Assembly (NCBI RefSeq): GCF_900078365.1
Contig: NZ_LT598653.1
Span: forward strand, 2,790,001-2,854,000
DNA: 64,000 nt
Origin: an uncultured Sphingopyxis sp.
Lineage (GTDB): Bacteria; Pseudomonadota; Alphaproteobacteria; Sphingomonadales; Sphingomonadaceae
Direction of reading: 5' to 3'
A model generated the notes under the pieces. The model was not told the DNA's origin and did not search any database. It saw nothing but the letters and a program-made list of their open reading frames with translations. Position numbers and translations under genes: made by a program. The first letter of the stretch is position 1, and every line of letters begins with the position of its first letter. Of this stretch, positions 17,748 through 26,805 are shown one piece after another.

Positions 17748-18804
17748 CGCACCTCCGGCGCCGGACAAACTGATAAGCCAAATCGCGGCGTCGCGGCCGG
17801 CGACGGTCGCCGACTATATGGCGGCGGCGAACGCGCATTATTATGCGACGCGCGATCCGCTCGGCGCCGCCGGCGACTTCACCACCGCGCCCGAGATCAG
17901 CCAGATGTTCGGCGAGATGATCGGGGTCTGGATCGCCGATTTATGGTCGCGCGCGGGCAGCCCGGCGTTTCGCTATATCGAACTCGGCCCCGGCCGCGGC
18001 ACGCTCGCCGCCGATGCGCTGCGCGTCATGGCGCGCTTCGGCTGCGCGCCGCAGGGGGTCCACCTCGTCGAGACGAGCCCGGCGCTGCGCCAAGCCCAGC
18101 GCGCGCGCCTGCCCGGCGCCGAACATCATGACGAGGTCGACGCGCTGCCCGACGACCTGCCGCTGATCATCGTCGCGAACGAGTTTTTCGACGCGCTGCC
18201 GGTCCATCAATATGTCCGCACGGCGGGCGGCTGGCGCGAGCGCATGGTCGAACGCCGCGAGGGCGCCTTGGGGGCCGTCGCGGGCGAGGTTCCGGCCGAG
18301 ACATCCGTGCCCGCTTCGCTCCGTGGCACGCCCGAGGGCACGATCGTCGAAACCGCCCCGGCATCGGCCGCGATCATGCAGCGATGCGCCTTTCGCCTCG
18401 CGCGGCAGGGCGGCGCGATGCTGGCGATCGACTATGGTTATGCGGGTCCCGCCGCGGGCGACACGCTGCAGGCGGTCAAAGCGCACCGCTTTGCCGACCC
18501 CTTCGCCGATCCGGGCGAGGCCGACCTGACCGCGCATGTCGATTTCGCCGCGCTCGCCGATGTCGCACGGCGGGCGGGCGTGGCCGCGAGCGCGCTCGCG
18601 ACCCAGGGCGCGTGGCTGCGACGGCTCGGCATCGACGCCCGGCTGCAATCGCTGGCCGCCACCGCCCCCGACCGCGCCGACGAATTGCAAGGCCAGCGCG
18701 ACCGCCTCGTCGAGCCGAAAGCGATGGGCGATCTGTTCAAGGCGATGGCCTTCACCGCACCGCACTGGCCCACGCCCGCAGGCTTTGAAGGAGACGCCGC
18801 ATGA
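17734..18804 (+). CDS. MidA/NDUFAF7-family SAM-dependent methyltransferase
   Basis: A 356-residue class I methyltransferase of the family that includes mitochondrial NDUFAF7 (MidA), which dimethylates an Arg of the NDUFS2 subunit during complex I assembly. Signatures: GDFTTAPEISQMFGEMIGVW at the N-terminus, the SAM motif IELGPGRGTLAADALR, VANEFFDALPVHQY and LAIDYGYAGPAAGDTLQAV. It overlaps lgt and the following GNAT gene, the usual alphaproteobacterial arrangement. A role in respiratory complex I assembly is known for the mitochondrial homologue and inferred here. Confidence 0.92.
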   Translation: MPLRDAPPAPDKLISQIAASRPATVADYMAAANAHYYATRDPLGAAGDFTTAPEISQMFGEMIGVWIADLWSRAGSPAFRYIELGPGRGTLAADALRVMARFGCAPQGVHLVETSPALRQAQRARLPGAEHHDEVDALPDDLPLIIVANEFFDALPVHQYVRTAGGWRERMVERREGALGAVAGEVPAETSVPASLRGTPEGTIVETAPASAAIMQRCAFRLARQGGAMLAIDYGYAGPAAGDTLQAVKAHRFADPFADPGEADLTAHVDFAALADVARRAGVAASALATQGAWLRRLGIDARLQSLAATAPDRADELQGQRDRLVEPKAMGDLFKAMAFTAPHWPTPAGFEGDAA

Positions 18805-19319
18805 CCGCCGTGCAACTGGCAACACCGGCCGATGCGGAGGCGATCGCCGCCTTCGCCAACGGATCGTTCACGCACACCTTCGGCCATATCTATGACCCGG
18901 CCGATCTTGCGACCTTCCTGGCCGGCTGGAACCCGCCCGACCGCGTCCGCGCGCAGATCGCGAGCGACGAGCATGACATCGCGCTCGTCCGCGACGGCGC
19001 GGGCGCGATCCTCGGCTATATCAAGATGGGTCCGCTCGATTTCGATCTGCCCGCCGACCAGCCGACCGGTGGCGCGGTCGAATTGCACCAGCTCTATGTG
19101 GCCGAAGCCGCCAAAGGCACCGGCGTCGCGGCGGCGCTGATGGACTGGGGCATCGCCTGGGCGCGCGAGCGGGGGTCGATCCTCTACCTCACCGTCTTCA
19201 CCGAGAATGACCGCGCGCAGGCCTTCTACCGCCGCTATGGCTTTTACGACGTGGGCCGCAACGCCTTCCGCGTCGGCAACCATATCGACGAGGACCGCTT
19301 CTTCAGGCTCGACCTGTGA
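18801..19319 (+). CDS. GNAT-family N-acetyltransferase
   Basis: A 172-residue acetyl-CoA-dependent acyltransferase. The fold is seen in the N-terminal strand-helix (VQLATPADAEAIAAFANGSF), ELHQLYVAEAAKGTGVAAAL, which holds the Q/RxxGxG/A acetyl-CoA pyrophosphate loop in degenerate form, and NDRAQAFYRRYGFYDVGR near the C-terminus. Starts with an ATGA overlap on the midA-like gene and itself overlaps pgeF. Substrate unknown. Confidence 0.88.
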   Translation: MTAVQLATPADAEAIAAFANGSFTHTFGHIYDPADLATFLAGWNPPDRVRAQIASDEHDIALVRDGAGAILGYIKMGPLDFDLPADQPTGGAVELHQLYVAEAAKGTGVAAALMDWGIAWARERGSILYLTVFTENDRAQAFYRRYGFYDVGRNAFRVGNHIDEDRFFRLDL

Positions 19320-20077
19320 GCGCGCCCTTCGTCACCGCGCCGACGCTGGACGGCACCGCGCACGGCTTCTTCGGGCGCCACGGCGGCGTGTCGGCAGGCG
19401 ATCTCGCGTCGCTCAACTGCGGGCTCGGGTCGGGCGACGATCCCGCGCTGATCGCCGAGAACCGGCGGCGCGTCACCGAGGCGGTTTTGCCGGGCGCGAC
19501 GCTCGCCGGCCTGTATCAGGTCCACGGCCATCGCTGCGTCATCGTCGATGCAAGCACCGACCTCGCCGCGCGGCCCGAGGCCGATGCGCTCGCGACGCGC
19601 GCGCCCGGCATCCTGCTCGGCATATTGACCGCCGACTGCGTCCCGGTGCTGTTCGCCGACCGCGAGGCCGGGGTCGCCGGCGCGGCGCATGCGGGCTGGA
19701 AAGGCGCGCTCGCGGGGATCACCGACGCGACGCTGGACGCGATGGAGAGCCTCGGCGCGAGCCGCGCCAACATCGCCGCCGCGATCGGCCCGTGCATCGG
19801 CCGCGCCTCCTACGAGGTCGACGATGGTTTCGTGCAGCGCTTCGTCGGCGACGATCCCGCGAACGAACGCTTCTTCGCCGCGGGCAAGCCCGGCCACGCG
19901 ATGTTCGACATCGCCGCCTATGTCGCCGCGCGGCTCGCCGCGGCGGGCGTCACGCGAATTGCCATCGGCGGGCAGGACACCTATGCCGACCGCCAAGACT
20001 ATTTCAGCTATCGCCGCGCGTGCCATAAAGGGGAGAATACCTATGGTCGTCAGCTGTCGGTGATCGGTCTCGCCTGA
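19316..20077 (+). CDS. pgeF: Peptidoglycan editing factor PgeF (YfiH/DUF152 family)
   Basis: A 253-residue protein of the polyphenol-oxidase/PgeF family. PgeF hydrolyses misincorporated Ser from UDP-MurNAc-Ser and so guards peptidoglycan composition. Metal and active-site residues are visible in GVSAGDLASLNCG, ILTADCVPVLF, AAHAGWKGALAGI (His) and AIGPCIGRASYEV (Cys). The start is GTG in a GTGA overlap with the GNAT gene. Last gene of the lgt operon; a dispersed inverted repeat follows and may end the transcript. Confidence 0.93.
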   Translation: MSAPFVTAPTLDGTAHGFFGRHGGVSAGDLASLNCGLGSGDDPALIAENRRRVTEAVLPGATLAGLYQVHGHRCVIVDASTDLAARPEADALATRAPGILLGILTADCVPVLFADREAGVAGAAHAGWKGALAGITDATLDAMESLGASRANIAAAIGPCIGRASYEVDDGFVQRFVGDDPANERFFAAGKPGHAMFDIAAYVAARLAAAGVTRIAIGGQDTYADRQDYFSYRRACHKGENTYGRQLSVIGLA

Positions 20078-20095
20078 CGACCGACAGTCAAGGAT

Positions 20096-20173
20096 CGTCA
20101 TCCCGGCGTAGGCCGGGATCTCGACCTCGGGTTACGACGCACCGGCGAGATCCCGGCCTACGCCGGGATGACG
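20096..20173. repeat. Dispersed inverted repeat, family B
   Basis: Arms of about 23 bp (cgtcatcccggcgtaggccg and its complement) face each other across 32 bp between pgeF and the SLC13 gene. Part of the right arm contains an in-frame ATG of the SLC13 gene that is probably not its start. Confidence 0.8.
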
Positions 20174-20197
20174 GAGAAGAAGAGAAGTGGGGGAGCG

Positions 20198-21604
20198 ATG
20201 ACAAGGACGCGCTGGCTGGGATTGATCGGCGGGCTCGTCGTCTTCTGCATCATGCTTCTGCTCCCCGCGCCCGCGGGCATGGAACTCACCGCGTGGCGCG
20301 TCGCGGCGCTGACCGTGTTGATGGCGATCTGGTGGATGACCGAGGCGCTGCCGCTCACCGTCACCGCGCTCCTCCCCTTCCTCACCGTGCCCGCTTTCGG
20401 CGTGATGGACGCCAACGCCATCGCCAAGGAATATTATTCGCCGATCCTGTTCCTGATCCTCGGCGGCGCCTTCCTCGCGCTCGCGATCGAGCGCGTCGGG
20501 CTGCACCGCCGCCTCGCGCTCGCACTGCTCAAACGCGCCTCCCCCACCGCATCGGGTCTACTCTTCGCCTTCATGACGGCGACCGCGCTGCTCAGCATGT
20601 TCATCTCGAACACCTCGACGACGCTGATCATGATCCCGATCGCGCTCGCCGTCGTTCGAGCCGGCGGCGTGCAAGAGGGCGAGACCGATGGCTTCGCGGG
20701 CGCGGTGATGATGGGAATCGCCTTCGCCGCCTCGCTCGGCGGACTCGGCACCCTCGTCGGCAGCCCGACCAACGCGATCGCGGCGGGGCTGATCGAAAAG
20801 GCGCTCGACTTGCATATCTCCTTCCTCGACTGGGCGATCTACGGAGTGCCGATCGTGCTGCTGTCGATCCCGATCGCGATGGCGATTCTCGCGCGTGTTC
20901 AGCGACTTGCCGACCATCCCTTCGACGGAACCGCAGCCGCGGCGGCGCTCGGCAATCAGGCGATCTGGTCGGCCGCCGAGCGCCGCGTCGTCCCGATCTT
21001 CCTCCTCGTCCTCGTCGCATGGATCGCGCAGCCGTGGCTCGAGCCGATGCTGCCCAAAGGCGCGCTCACCGACGGCACGATCGCGGTGGCGGGCAGCCTG
21101 CTGCTCTTCATCCTGCCCGACGGTACCGGCCGCCCGCTGCTGCTCTGGAAAGAGGCGGACCGCGCGCCGTGGGGCGTCATCATGATGTTCGGCGGCGGGC
21201 TCGCGCTCGCCGCCGCGATCACCGCGAGCGGGCTTGCCGCGTGGCTCGGCGCGGTGCTCGCGCCGCTCGGCAGCGTGCCGACGATCCTGCTCGCCGCGAC
21301 GATCGTCGCGCTCACCATCCTGATCACCGAATTCGCGAGCAATGTCGCGACCGCGAGCGGGATCATGCCCGTGCTCGCGGCGCTGATCGCGGCGACCGGG
21401 GTCGATCCGGTGCTGCTCGCGCTTCCCGTCGCGATGGCGGCGAGCTGGGGCTTCATGCTGCCGTCGGGCACCGGCCCCAACGCGCTCGCATGGGCGACGG
21501 GCCATATCGCGCTGCCGCGCATCCTGAAGGCGGGGCTCGCGCTCGACATCATCGGCGCGCCGCTGCTGATCGGGATCATCTGGACCATCGCCGCCTTCGC
21601 CTGA
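20198..21604 (+). CDS. SLC13/DASS-family anion:Na+ symporter
   Basis: A 468-residue inner-membrane transporter with about 12 hydrophobic helices. The DASS signature SNTSTTLIMIPIALAV (first SNT motif) and the matching second motif NVATASGIMPVLAALIA, with the helix-hairpin FGGGLALAAAITASGL and GLGTLVGSPTNAIA, identify the citrate/dicarboxylate/sulfate symporter family. The ATG at 20198, after GGGGGAG, is chosen over the ATG at 20168 inside the repeat. Substrate class cannot be fixed from sequence; dicarboxylates are most likely. Confidence 0.88.
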   Translation: MTRTRWLGLIGGLVVFCIMLLLPAPAGMELTAWRVAALTVLMAIWWMTEALPLTVTALLPFLTVPAFGVMDANAIAKEYYSPILFLILGGAFLALAIERVGLHRRLALALLKRASPTASGLLFAFMTATALLSMFISNTSTTLIMIPIALAVVRAGGVQEGETDGFAGAVMMGIAFAASLGGLGTLVGSPTNAIAAGLIEKALDLHISFLDWAIYGVPIVLLSIPIAMAILARVQRLADHPFDGTAAAAALGNQAIWSAAERRVVPIFLLVLVAWIAQPWLEPMLPKGALTDGTIAVAGSLLLFILPDGTGRPLLLWKEADRAPWGVIMMFGGGLALAAAITASGLAAWLGAVLAPLGSVPTILLAATIVALTILITEFASNVATASGIMPVLAALIAATGVDPVLLALPVAMAASWGFMLPSGTGPNALAWATGHIALPRILKAGLALDIIGAPLLIGIIWTIAAFA

Positions 21605-21618
21605 CGCCGCGCAATATA

Positions 21619-21632
21619 GTTTCAAATGAAAC
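21619..21632. promoter_or_regulatory. GTTTCA-AA-TGAAAC dyad before the PLP gene
   Basis: A 6+6 bp inverted repeat with a 2-bp centre lies 41 bases before the start at 21673, in a short AT-richer stretch. It is a possible operator for the sulfur amino acid gene. The regulator is not known. Confidence 0.35.
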
Positions 21633-21672
21633 ATGGGGCGCTATAAGGGCCGCGATACTCAAGGAGCACCCA

Positions 21673-22965
21673 ATGGTCATGCGCGGCAAACCCAGGACGA
21701 ACAGCAAGAAGATCGGCGACAAGGAGTTGAACCCCGCCACGCTGATGATGGGGCTCGGCTATGATCCGGTGCTGTCCGAAGGTTCGCTGAAGCCACCGAT
21801 CTTCCTGACCTCGACCTTCGCTTTCGAAAGCGCGGCGGCGGGCAAGCGTTTCTTCGAACATATCACCGGCAAGCGCGAAGGCCCCGCCGACGGCCTCGTC
21901 TATTCGCGCTTCAACGGCCCCAACCAGGAAATTCTCGAGGATCGCCTCGCGGTCTGGGACGGCGCCGACGACAGCCTCGTCTTTTCAAGCGGCATGTCGG
22001 CGATCGCCACGCTGCTCCTCGCGCTCGTCGGCCAGAATGACGTGATCGTCCATTCGGGCCCGCTCTATGCCGCGACCGAGACGCTGATCGCGCGCGTCCT
22101 GTCGCGCTTCGGCATCGGCTTCGTCGATTTCCCGGCGGGCGCGACGCGCGAGGAAATCGACGCGATCCTTGCCCGCGCGAAGGCGCTGGCGGACAAAAAA
22201 GGCGGCAAGGTCGCGCTCGTCTATCTCGAAAGCCCGGCGAATCCGACCAACGCGCTCGTCGATGTCGAAGCGGTCCGCGCCGCGCGCGACGCCGCCTTCA
22301 CCGGCGATCAGAAACCCGCGATCGCGATCGACAACACCTTCCTCGGCCCGCTGTGGCAGAAGCCGCTCAAACAAGGCGCCGAACTCGTCGTCTACAGCCT
22401 CACCAAATATGCCGGCGGCCATTCGGACCTCGTCGCGGGCGGCGTGTCGGGCGATCAGGCGCTGATCAATGCGATCCGCCCGATGCGCAACACGATCGGT
22501 ACGATCTGCGATCCCAACACCGCCTGGATGCTGCTTCGCAGCCTCGAAACGCTCGAACTGCGTATGAGCCGCGCGGGCGAAAATGCGCTGAAGGTTTGTA
22601 CGTTCCTCCGCGACCATCCCAAGGTCGAAGGCCTCGGCTATCTCGGCTTTATTCAGGACGCGCGGCAGAAGGACATCTACGACCGCCACTGCACCGGCGC
22701 CGGATCGACCTTCTCGCTCTTCATCAAGGGCGGCGAGGAGGAGAGTTTCCGCTTCCTCGACGCACTCAAGATCGCGAAGCTCGCGGTCAGCCTCGGCGGC
22801 ACCGAGACGCTCGCGAGCCATCCCGCGGCGATGACCCACCTGTCGGTCCCCGACGAGCGCAAGAAGGCGCTCGGCATCACCGACAATCTGGTACGCGTGT
22901 CGATCGGGATCGAGGACGCGGACGACCTGATCGCCGACTTCGCGCAGGCGCTGGACGCGGTTTGA
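21673..22965 (+). CDS. Cystathionine gamma-synthase family PLP enzyme
   Basis: A 430-residue Cys/Met-metabolism PLP enzyme. The start follows AAGGAG closely. Motifs: LKPPIFLTSTFAFES, YSRFNGPNQEILEDRLAVWD, SGMSAIATLLLAL, IDNTFLGPLWQKP, and PLP Lys245 in VYSLTKYAGGHSDLVAGG. Family members make cystathionine or homocysteine by gamma-replacement or split methionine by gamma-elimination; this subgroup, with the long N-terminal extension ELNPATLMMGLGYDP, is usually only annotated to family level. The product lies alone after the SLC13 gene. Confidence 0.9.
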   Translation: MVMRGKPRTNSKKIGDKELNPATLMMGLGYDPVLSEGSLKPPIFLTSTFAFESAAAGKRFFEHITGKREGPADGLVYSRFNGPNQEILEDRLAVWDGADDSLVFSSGMSAIATLLLALVGQNDVIVHSGPLYAATETLIARVLSRFGIGFVDFPAGATREEIDAILARAKALADKKGGKVALVYLESPANPTNALVDVEAVRAARDAAFTGDQKPAIAIDNTFLGPLWQKPLKQGAELVVYSLTKYAGGHSDLVAGGVSGDQALINAIRPMRNTIGTICDPNTAWMLLRSLETLELRMSRAGENALKVCTFLRDHPKVEGLGYLGFIQDARQKDIYDRHCTGAGSTFSLFIKGGEEESFRFLDALKIAKLAVSLGGTETLASHPAAMTHLSVPDERKKALGITDNLVRVSIGIEDADDLIADFAQALDAV

Positions 22966-22972
22966 TCCCGTT

Positions 22973-23065
22973 CGTCATTGCGAGGAGCGAAGCGACGAAG
23001 CAATCTCCAGCTATCGGCAAGGCGGAACGATGGCTGGAGATTGCTTCGCTCCGCTCGCAATGACG
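22973..23065. repeat. Dispersed inverted repeat, family C
   Basis: Arms beginning cgtcattgcgaggagcgaag and ending with an imperfect complement pair around a spacer of about 27 bp. It lies between the convergent PLP and HAD genes, where it can act as a two-way terminator. Confidence 0.8.
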
Positions 23066-23069
23066 ACTT

Positions 23070-23789
23070 CTAATTCTTCCCCCGCCAATCCACCACCTGC
23101 CACCCCATCGTCGGTGCCAGCTTCTTGAGCCCCCGCGACGGCGTCGTCGCCACCGCCTCGTCGGCGAAGCGCAGCATCGGGTGGTCGGAGACATGGTCCG
23201 AATAGGCGCGGACATGCGTCGCCTCGCGCGTGATGTCGTTCGCCGCCAGCCAGTCCGAGATGCGCGCGAATTTCGCGTCGCCATAGCAATTGTCGCCGGC
23301 GAGGCGCGCATGGATATGGTCCGCGCCATCGGGCTCGTCGAGCCGCGTCGCGAGCACGTCGTCGATCCCCAGCCGCCGCGCGATCGCATCGACATAAAGA
23401 TGGAAAGACGCGGTCGCGAGCAGCAGCCGGTATCCGGCCTCGCGATCGGCGGCGATCTGCTCGAGCGCCGCCGGATGCAAGCCCCGTGCGACCACCTTGT
23501 CGGCATAGCTTTCGGCGAGCGGCGCGATCTCGGCGCGGCGGAAACGCTTTCCCACCAGCAGCCGAAGGTTGATCGCCTTCAGCCGCGAACGGTCGATCAG
23601 CCGCAGCCCATAGGCCGCCCCCGCCAGCCCGACGAGCGGCAGGAGCAGGAGCCGCCATTGCTGGCGACGGCGCGCAACATGGATGAGGAAACCGCTGTAA
23701 GTGCCTGAACGCGTTATCGTCCGGTCCATGTCGTACATGGCGACGCGATGCGCATAATCGGGAACGGAAATGGCGGGCGGGTCGTCCAT
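23070..23789 (-). CDS. HAD-IB family phosphatase
   Basis: A 239-residue haloacid dehalogenase-like phosphatase, SerB/HAD-IB group. Motif I is MYDMDRTITR (Asp20, Asp22), motif II is LLLATASFHLYVDAIA, motif III uses the Lys in GDAKFARISDWL, and motif IV is RAYSDHVSDHPML. A hydrophobic stretch after motif I (WRLLLLPLVGLAGAAYGLRL) suggests membrane association of the cap. Substrate unknown; phospholipid- or glycerol-phosphates are seen for similar proteins. Divergent from the Mla operon. Confidence 0.88.
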   Translation of the reverse strand: MDDPPAISVPDYAHRVAMYDMDRTITRSGTYSGFLIHVARRRQQWRLLLLPLVGLAGAAYGLRLIDRSRLKAINLRLLVGKRFRRAEIAPLAESYADKVVARGLHPAALEQIAADREAGYRLLLATASFHLYVDAIARRLGIDDVLATRLDEPDGADHIHARLAGDNCYGDAKFARISDWLAANDITREATHVRAYSDHVSDHPMLRFADEAVATTPSRGLKKLAPTMGWQVVDWRGKN

Positions 23790-23891
23790 CCCTCTTCCTT
23801 AGTTGGGGGGCTGACCGCCGCCAAGACCCGACAAGCTGGACCATGGATTCGCTTGCCGTCATCGGGCAAATAAGACAATGTCGCCCGCACG

Positions 23892-24998
23892 ATGGTGGCT
23901 AGGGCGGATTTCGAACATAGCGACGGTGCCGGCGGCGCCGAAGTCCGCTTCACCGGCCGGCTGACGCTCGCCCGCCTCGGCGACGTGCCCGCGCGGCTCG
24001 ACGCGCTCGGCCCGATCGCGACGATCGACCTGTCGGCGATCGACCGGATCGACACGGTCGGCGCGTGGATCGTGACGCGCACCGCCAAGGAACATGGATC
24101 GAAGGTGATCGGCGCGAGCGCCGAGGCGGAACGGCTGCTCGACGCGCTCGCCAGCGACAAGAGCGAATATCGCGTCCACCGCGACCGCCGCCCGGCGTGG
24201 ATGCGCATGCTCGAACAGGTCGGCGACGCGAGCGTCGCGATCTGGAACGAGCTGCTCGGCATCGTCGGCTTTTTCGGCGCGATGATCGTAGCCATCTTCA
24301 ACCAGATTCGCGCCCGCCGCCGCCTGCGCTGGAACGCCATCGTCACGCGCTTCCAGACCGTCGGCGTCGATGCGCTCCCCATCATCGGCCTGATGAGCTT
24401 CCTCATCGGCATCGTCATCGCGCAGCAGGGCGCGGTGCAGCTCGAGCAATTCGGGCTCGAGGTGTTCACGATCAACCTCGTCGGCCGCGCCTCGATCCGC
24501 GAACTCGGCCTGCTGATGACCGCGATCATGGTCGCGGGCCGCTCGGGGTCGGCCTTTGCCGCGCAGATCGGCACGATGAAGCTGACCGAAGAGGTCGATG
24601 CGATGCGCACCATCGGGGTCTCCCCCATGGAGGCGATCGTGCTGCCGCGCGTCGCCGCATCGACGATCACCATGCCGCTGCTCGGCTTTTACGCCAGCCT
24701 GTGCGCGATCGCGGGCGGCGGCCTCTTCTCTTGGGTCGGGCTCGACATCCCGCCGCTCACCTATATCCAGCGGCTGCGAGAGATCATCCCGATGACCGAT
24801 TTCTGGATCATGCTGATCAAGGCGCCGGTGTTCGGCGTCCTGATCGGCGTCACCGGATGCTATGAGGGGATGCAGGTGCGCCAGAATGCCGAAGAGGTCG
24901 GGCAGCGGACAACCTCGGCGGTGGTCGCCGCGATTTTCCTCGTCATCGTCCTCGACGCCTTCTTCGCGGTCTTCTTCTCTTCGCTCGGATGGAATTGA
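23892..24998 (+). CDS. mlaE: Mla lipid ABC transporter permease with fused STAS domain
   Basis: A 368-residue inner-membrane permease. Residues 1-95 form a STAS domain of MlaB type (LTLARLGDVPARLDALGPIA, TIDLSAIDRIDTVGAW), and the MlaE permease follows from about 120, with ALPIIGLMSFLIGIVIAQQG, GRSGSAFAAQIGTMKLTEEV and ATTSAV-like text near the end. In E. coli MlaB is a separate subunit; here it is fused. With the next three genes it forms an MCE system that moves phospholipids between inner and outer membranes. First gene of the operon; its stop overlaps the ATPase start (TGATG). Confidence 0.93.
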   Translation: MVARADFEHSDGAGGAEVRFTGRLTLARLGDVPARLDALGPIATIDLSAIDRIDTVGAWIVTRTAKEHGSKVIGASAEAERLLDALASDKSEYRVHRDRRPAWMRMLEQVGDASVAIWNELLGIVGFFGAMIVAIFNQIRARRRLRWNAIVTRFQTVGVDALPIIGLMSFLIGIVIAQQGAVQLEQFGLEVFTINLVGRASIRELGLLMTAIMVAGRSGSAFAAQIGTMKLTEEVDAMRTIGVSPMEAIVLPRVAASTITMPLLGFYASLCAIAGGGLFSWVGLDIPPLTYIQRLREIIPMTDFWIMLIKAPVFGVLIGVTGCYEGMQVRQNAEEVGQRTTSAVVAAIFLVIVLDAFFAVFFSSLGWN

Positions 24999-25864
24999 TG
25001 GCCGAAGAGACCGACAACGAAATCCGCGAGGAGCTGGCGGCCGCCGATGCGGTGCGGCCCGAGAAGTTCGAACGCGCCATATGTATCCGCGGCCTCAGGA
25101 ACCAGTTCGGCGACGCGGTGATCCATGACGGGCTCGACCTCGACGTGCGCTCGGGCGAGATATTGGGCGTCGTCGGCGGATCGGGTACCGGCAAGTCGGT
25201 GCTGATGCGCTCGATCATCGGGCTGCAAACGCCGACCGCGGGCGAGATCGAGGTCTATGGCAAGACGCTCGACACGATCGCGGACGAAGAGGAATCGCGC
25301 GACCTGCGCCGGCGCTGGGGCGTGATGTTCCAGGGCGGCGCGCTGTTTTCGACGCTCAGCGTCGCCGAGAATATCCAGGTCCCGCTGCGCGAATATTATC
25401 CGCGGCTCGACAAGCAACTGCTCGACGAGATCGCCGCCTACAAGGTCGAAATGGTCGGCCTGCCGCCCGACGCGGGACCCAAATATCCGGCCGAGCTGTC
25501 GGGCGGGATGGTCAAGCGCGCAGGCCTCGCGCGCGCGCTCGCGCTCGACCCCGCGCTGCTTTTCCTCGACGAGCCGACCGCGGGGCTCGACCCGATCGGT
25601 GCCGCCAAATTCGACGAGCTGATCCGCGAACTCGCCGACACGATGGGTCTCACGGTCTTTCTCATCACCCACGATCTCGATACGCTCTACGCCACTTGCG
25701 ACCGTGTCGCGGTGCTTGCGGAAAAGAAGGTGATCGCGGTCGGAACCATCCCCGAACTGCTTGCCACCGAGCATCCGTGGATACAGGATTATTTCAACGG
25801 ACCGCGCGGCCGTGCCGCCGCGGGCTGCAACGTCGCAACCGGGCGGCAGGATAGGAAAAGCTGA
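24998..25864 (+). CDS. mlaF: Mla lipid ABC transporter ATP-binding protein
   Basis: The ATPase of the MCE transporter, about 288 residues. Walker A is VVGGSGTGKSVLMRS, the ABC signature is ELSGGMVKRAGLARAL, Walker B is LLFLDEPTAGLDPIG, and the switch is FLITHDLD. ATG at 24998 in a TGATG overlap is chosen; an in-frame ATG at 24989 would add MEL. Couples ATP hydrolysis to lipid movement through the MlaE-type permease. Confidence 0.95.
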   Translation: MAEETDNEIREELAAADAVRPEKFERAICIRGLRNQFGDAVIHDGLDLDVRSGEILGVVGGSGTGKSVLMRSIIGLQTPTAGEIEVYGKTLDTIADEEESRDLRRRWGVMFQGGALFSTLSVAENIQVPLREYYPRLDKQLLDEIAAYKVEMVGLPPDAGPKYPAELSGGMVKRAGLARALALDPALLFLDEPTAGLDPIGAAKFDELIRELADTMGLTVFLITHDLDTLYATCDRVAVLAEKKVIAVGTIPELLATEHPWIQDYFNGPRGRAAAGCNVATGRQDRKS

Positions 25865-26805
25865 TGGAAACACGGTCGAACAATGTGCTCGTCGGCGCTT
25901 TCGTCCTCCTTTTCACCGCCGCGCTCGCCTTTTTTGTCGTATGGCTCGCCAACGACAGCGGCGGGGCCAAACGCGAATATGACATATTCTTCAAACAGTC
26001 GGTCGACGGGCTTAACAAGGGTGCGCAAGTGCAGTTCTCCGGCGTCCCGTCGGGACAGGTGCGCGAAATCGCGCTGTGGCCCGACGATCCGCAGTTCGTG
26101 CGCGTGCGGATCGAGGTCAACGAGAATGTCCCGATCCTCCAGGGCACGACTGCCGCGCTCGAAGGCGTCGGCTTCACGGGTGTGTCGCAAATCTCGCTCG
26201 ATGGCGCGGTCAAGGGCGCACCCCCGATCGCCGACAAGGGGCCGGCGGGCAAGCCGGTGATCCCGACGCGCGTCGGCGGGCTCGGCGAACTGCTCAACAC
26301 CGCACCGCAGCTGCTCCAGCGCCTCTCGACGCTCAGCGAGCGCCTCGCCGAACTCGCGAACGACAAAAATCAGGAAAGCTTCGCCAATATATTGAACAAT
26401 ATCGAAGCGACGACCGCGACGCTCGCGCGCAACGGCCCGGCGCTCGAACGCGCGCTCGCCGACACGCGGATCGCGGTGCAGCAGGCGGGTCAGGCGGCCG
26501 AGCAGATCGGCAGCCTCGCCGCCGCGACGCAGGGGACGATCGACCGCAACGTCGACCCGGCGATGCGCAACCTGCGCGATACGCTCGCCTCCGCGAACGA
26601 GTCGATGAAGACGCTCGAGGGGGCGATCGCCGATGCGCGGCCCGGCCTCAAGACCTTCAGCGAAACGACGATCCCCGAAGCCAATGCGCTGATCCGCGAT
26701 CTGCGCCGCACTTCGGCCTCGCTGTCGAGCCTGACCGACAAGCTCGACCAGCAAGGCGCCGGCGCGATTCTCGGCGGCAGCAAACTGCCCGATTACAAGG
26801 AATGA
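25864..26805 (+). CDS. mlaD: MlaD/MCE-domain substrate-binding protein
   Basis: A 313-residue periplasmic protein anchored by one N-terminal helix (VLVGAFVLLFTAALAFFVVWLAN). The MCE domain covers about residues 38-115 (VDGLNKGAQVQFSGVPSGQV, ALEGVGFTGVSQISLDG), followed by a long helical region with heptad-like Leu/Ala spacing, as in MCE proteins that form hexameric rings and tubes for lipid passage. TGATG overlap with the ATPase gene. Confidence 0.93.
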   Translation: METRSNNVLVGAFVLLFTAALAFFVVWLANDSGGAKREYDIFFKQSVDGLNKGAQVQFSGVPSGQVREIALWPDDPQFVRVRIEVNENVPILQGTTAALEGVGFTGVSQISLDGAVKGAPPIADKGPAGKPVIPTRVGGLGELLNTAPQLLQRLSTLSERLAELANDKNQESFANILNNIEATTATLARNGPALERALADTRIAVQQAGQAAEQIGSLAAATQGTIDRNVDPAMRNLRDTLASANESMKTLEGAIADARPGLKTFSETTIPEANALIRDLRRTSASLSSLTDKLDQQGAGAILGGSKLPDYKE

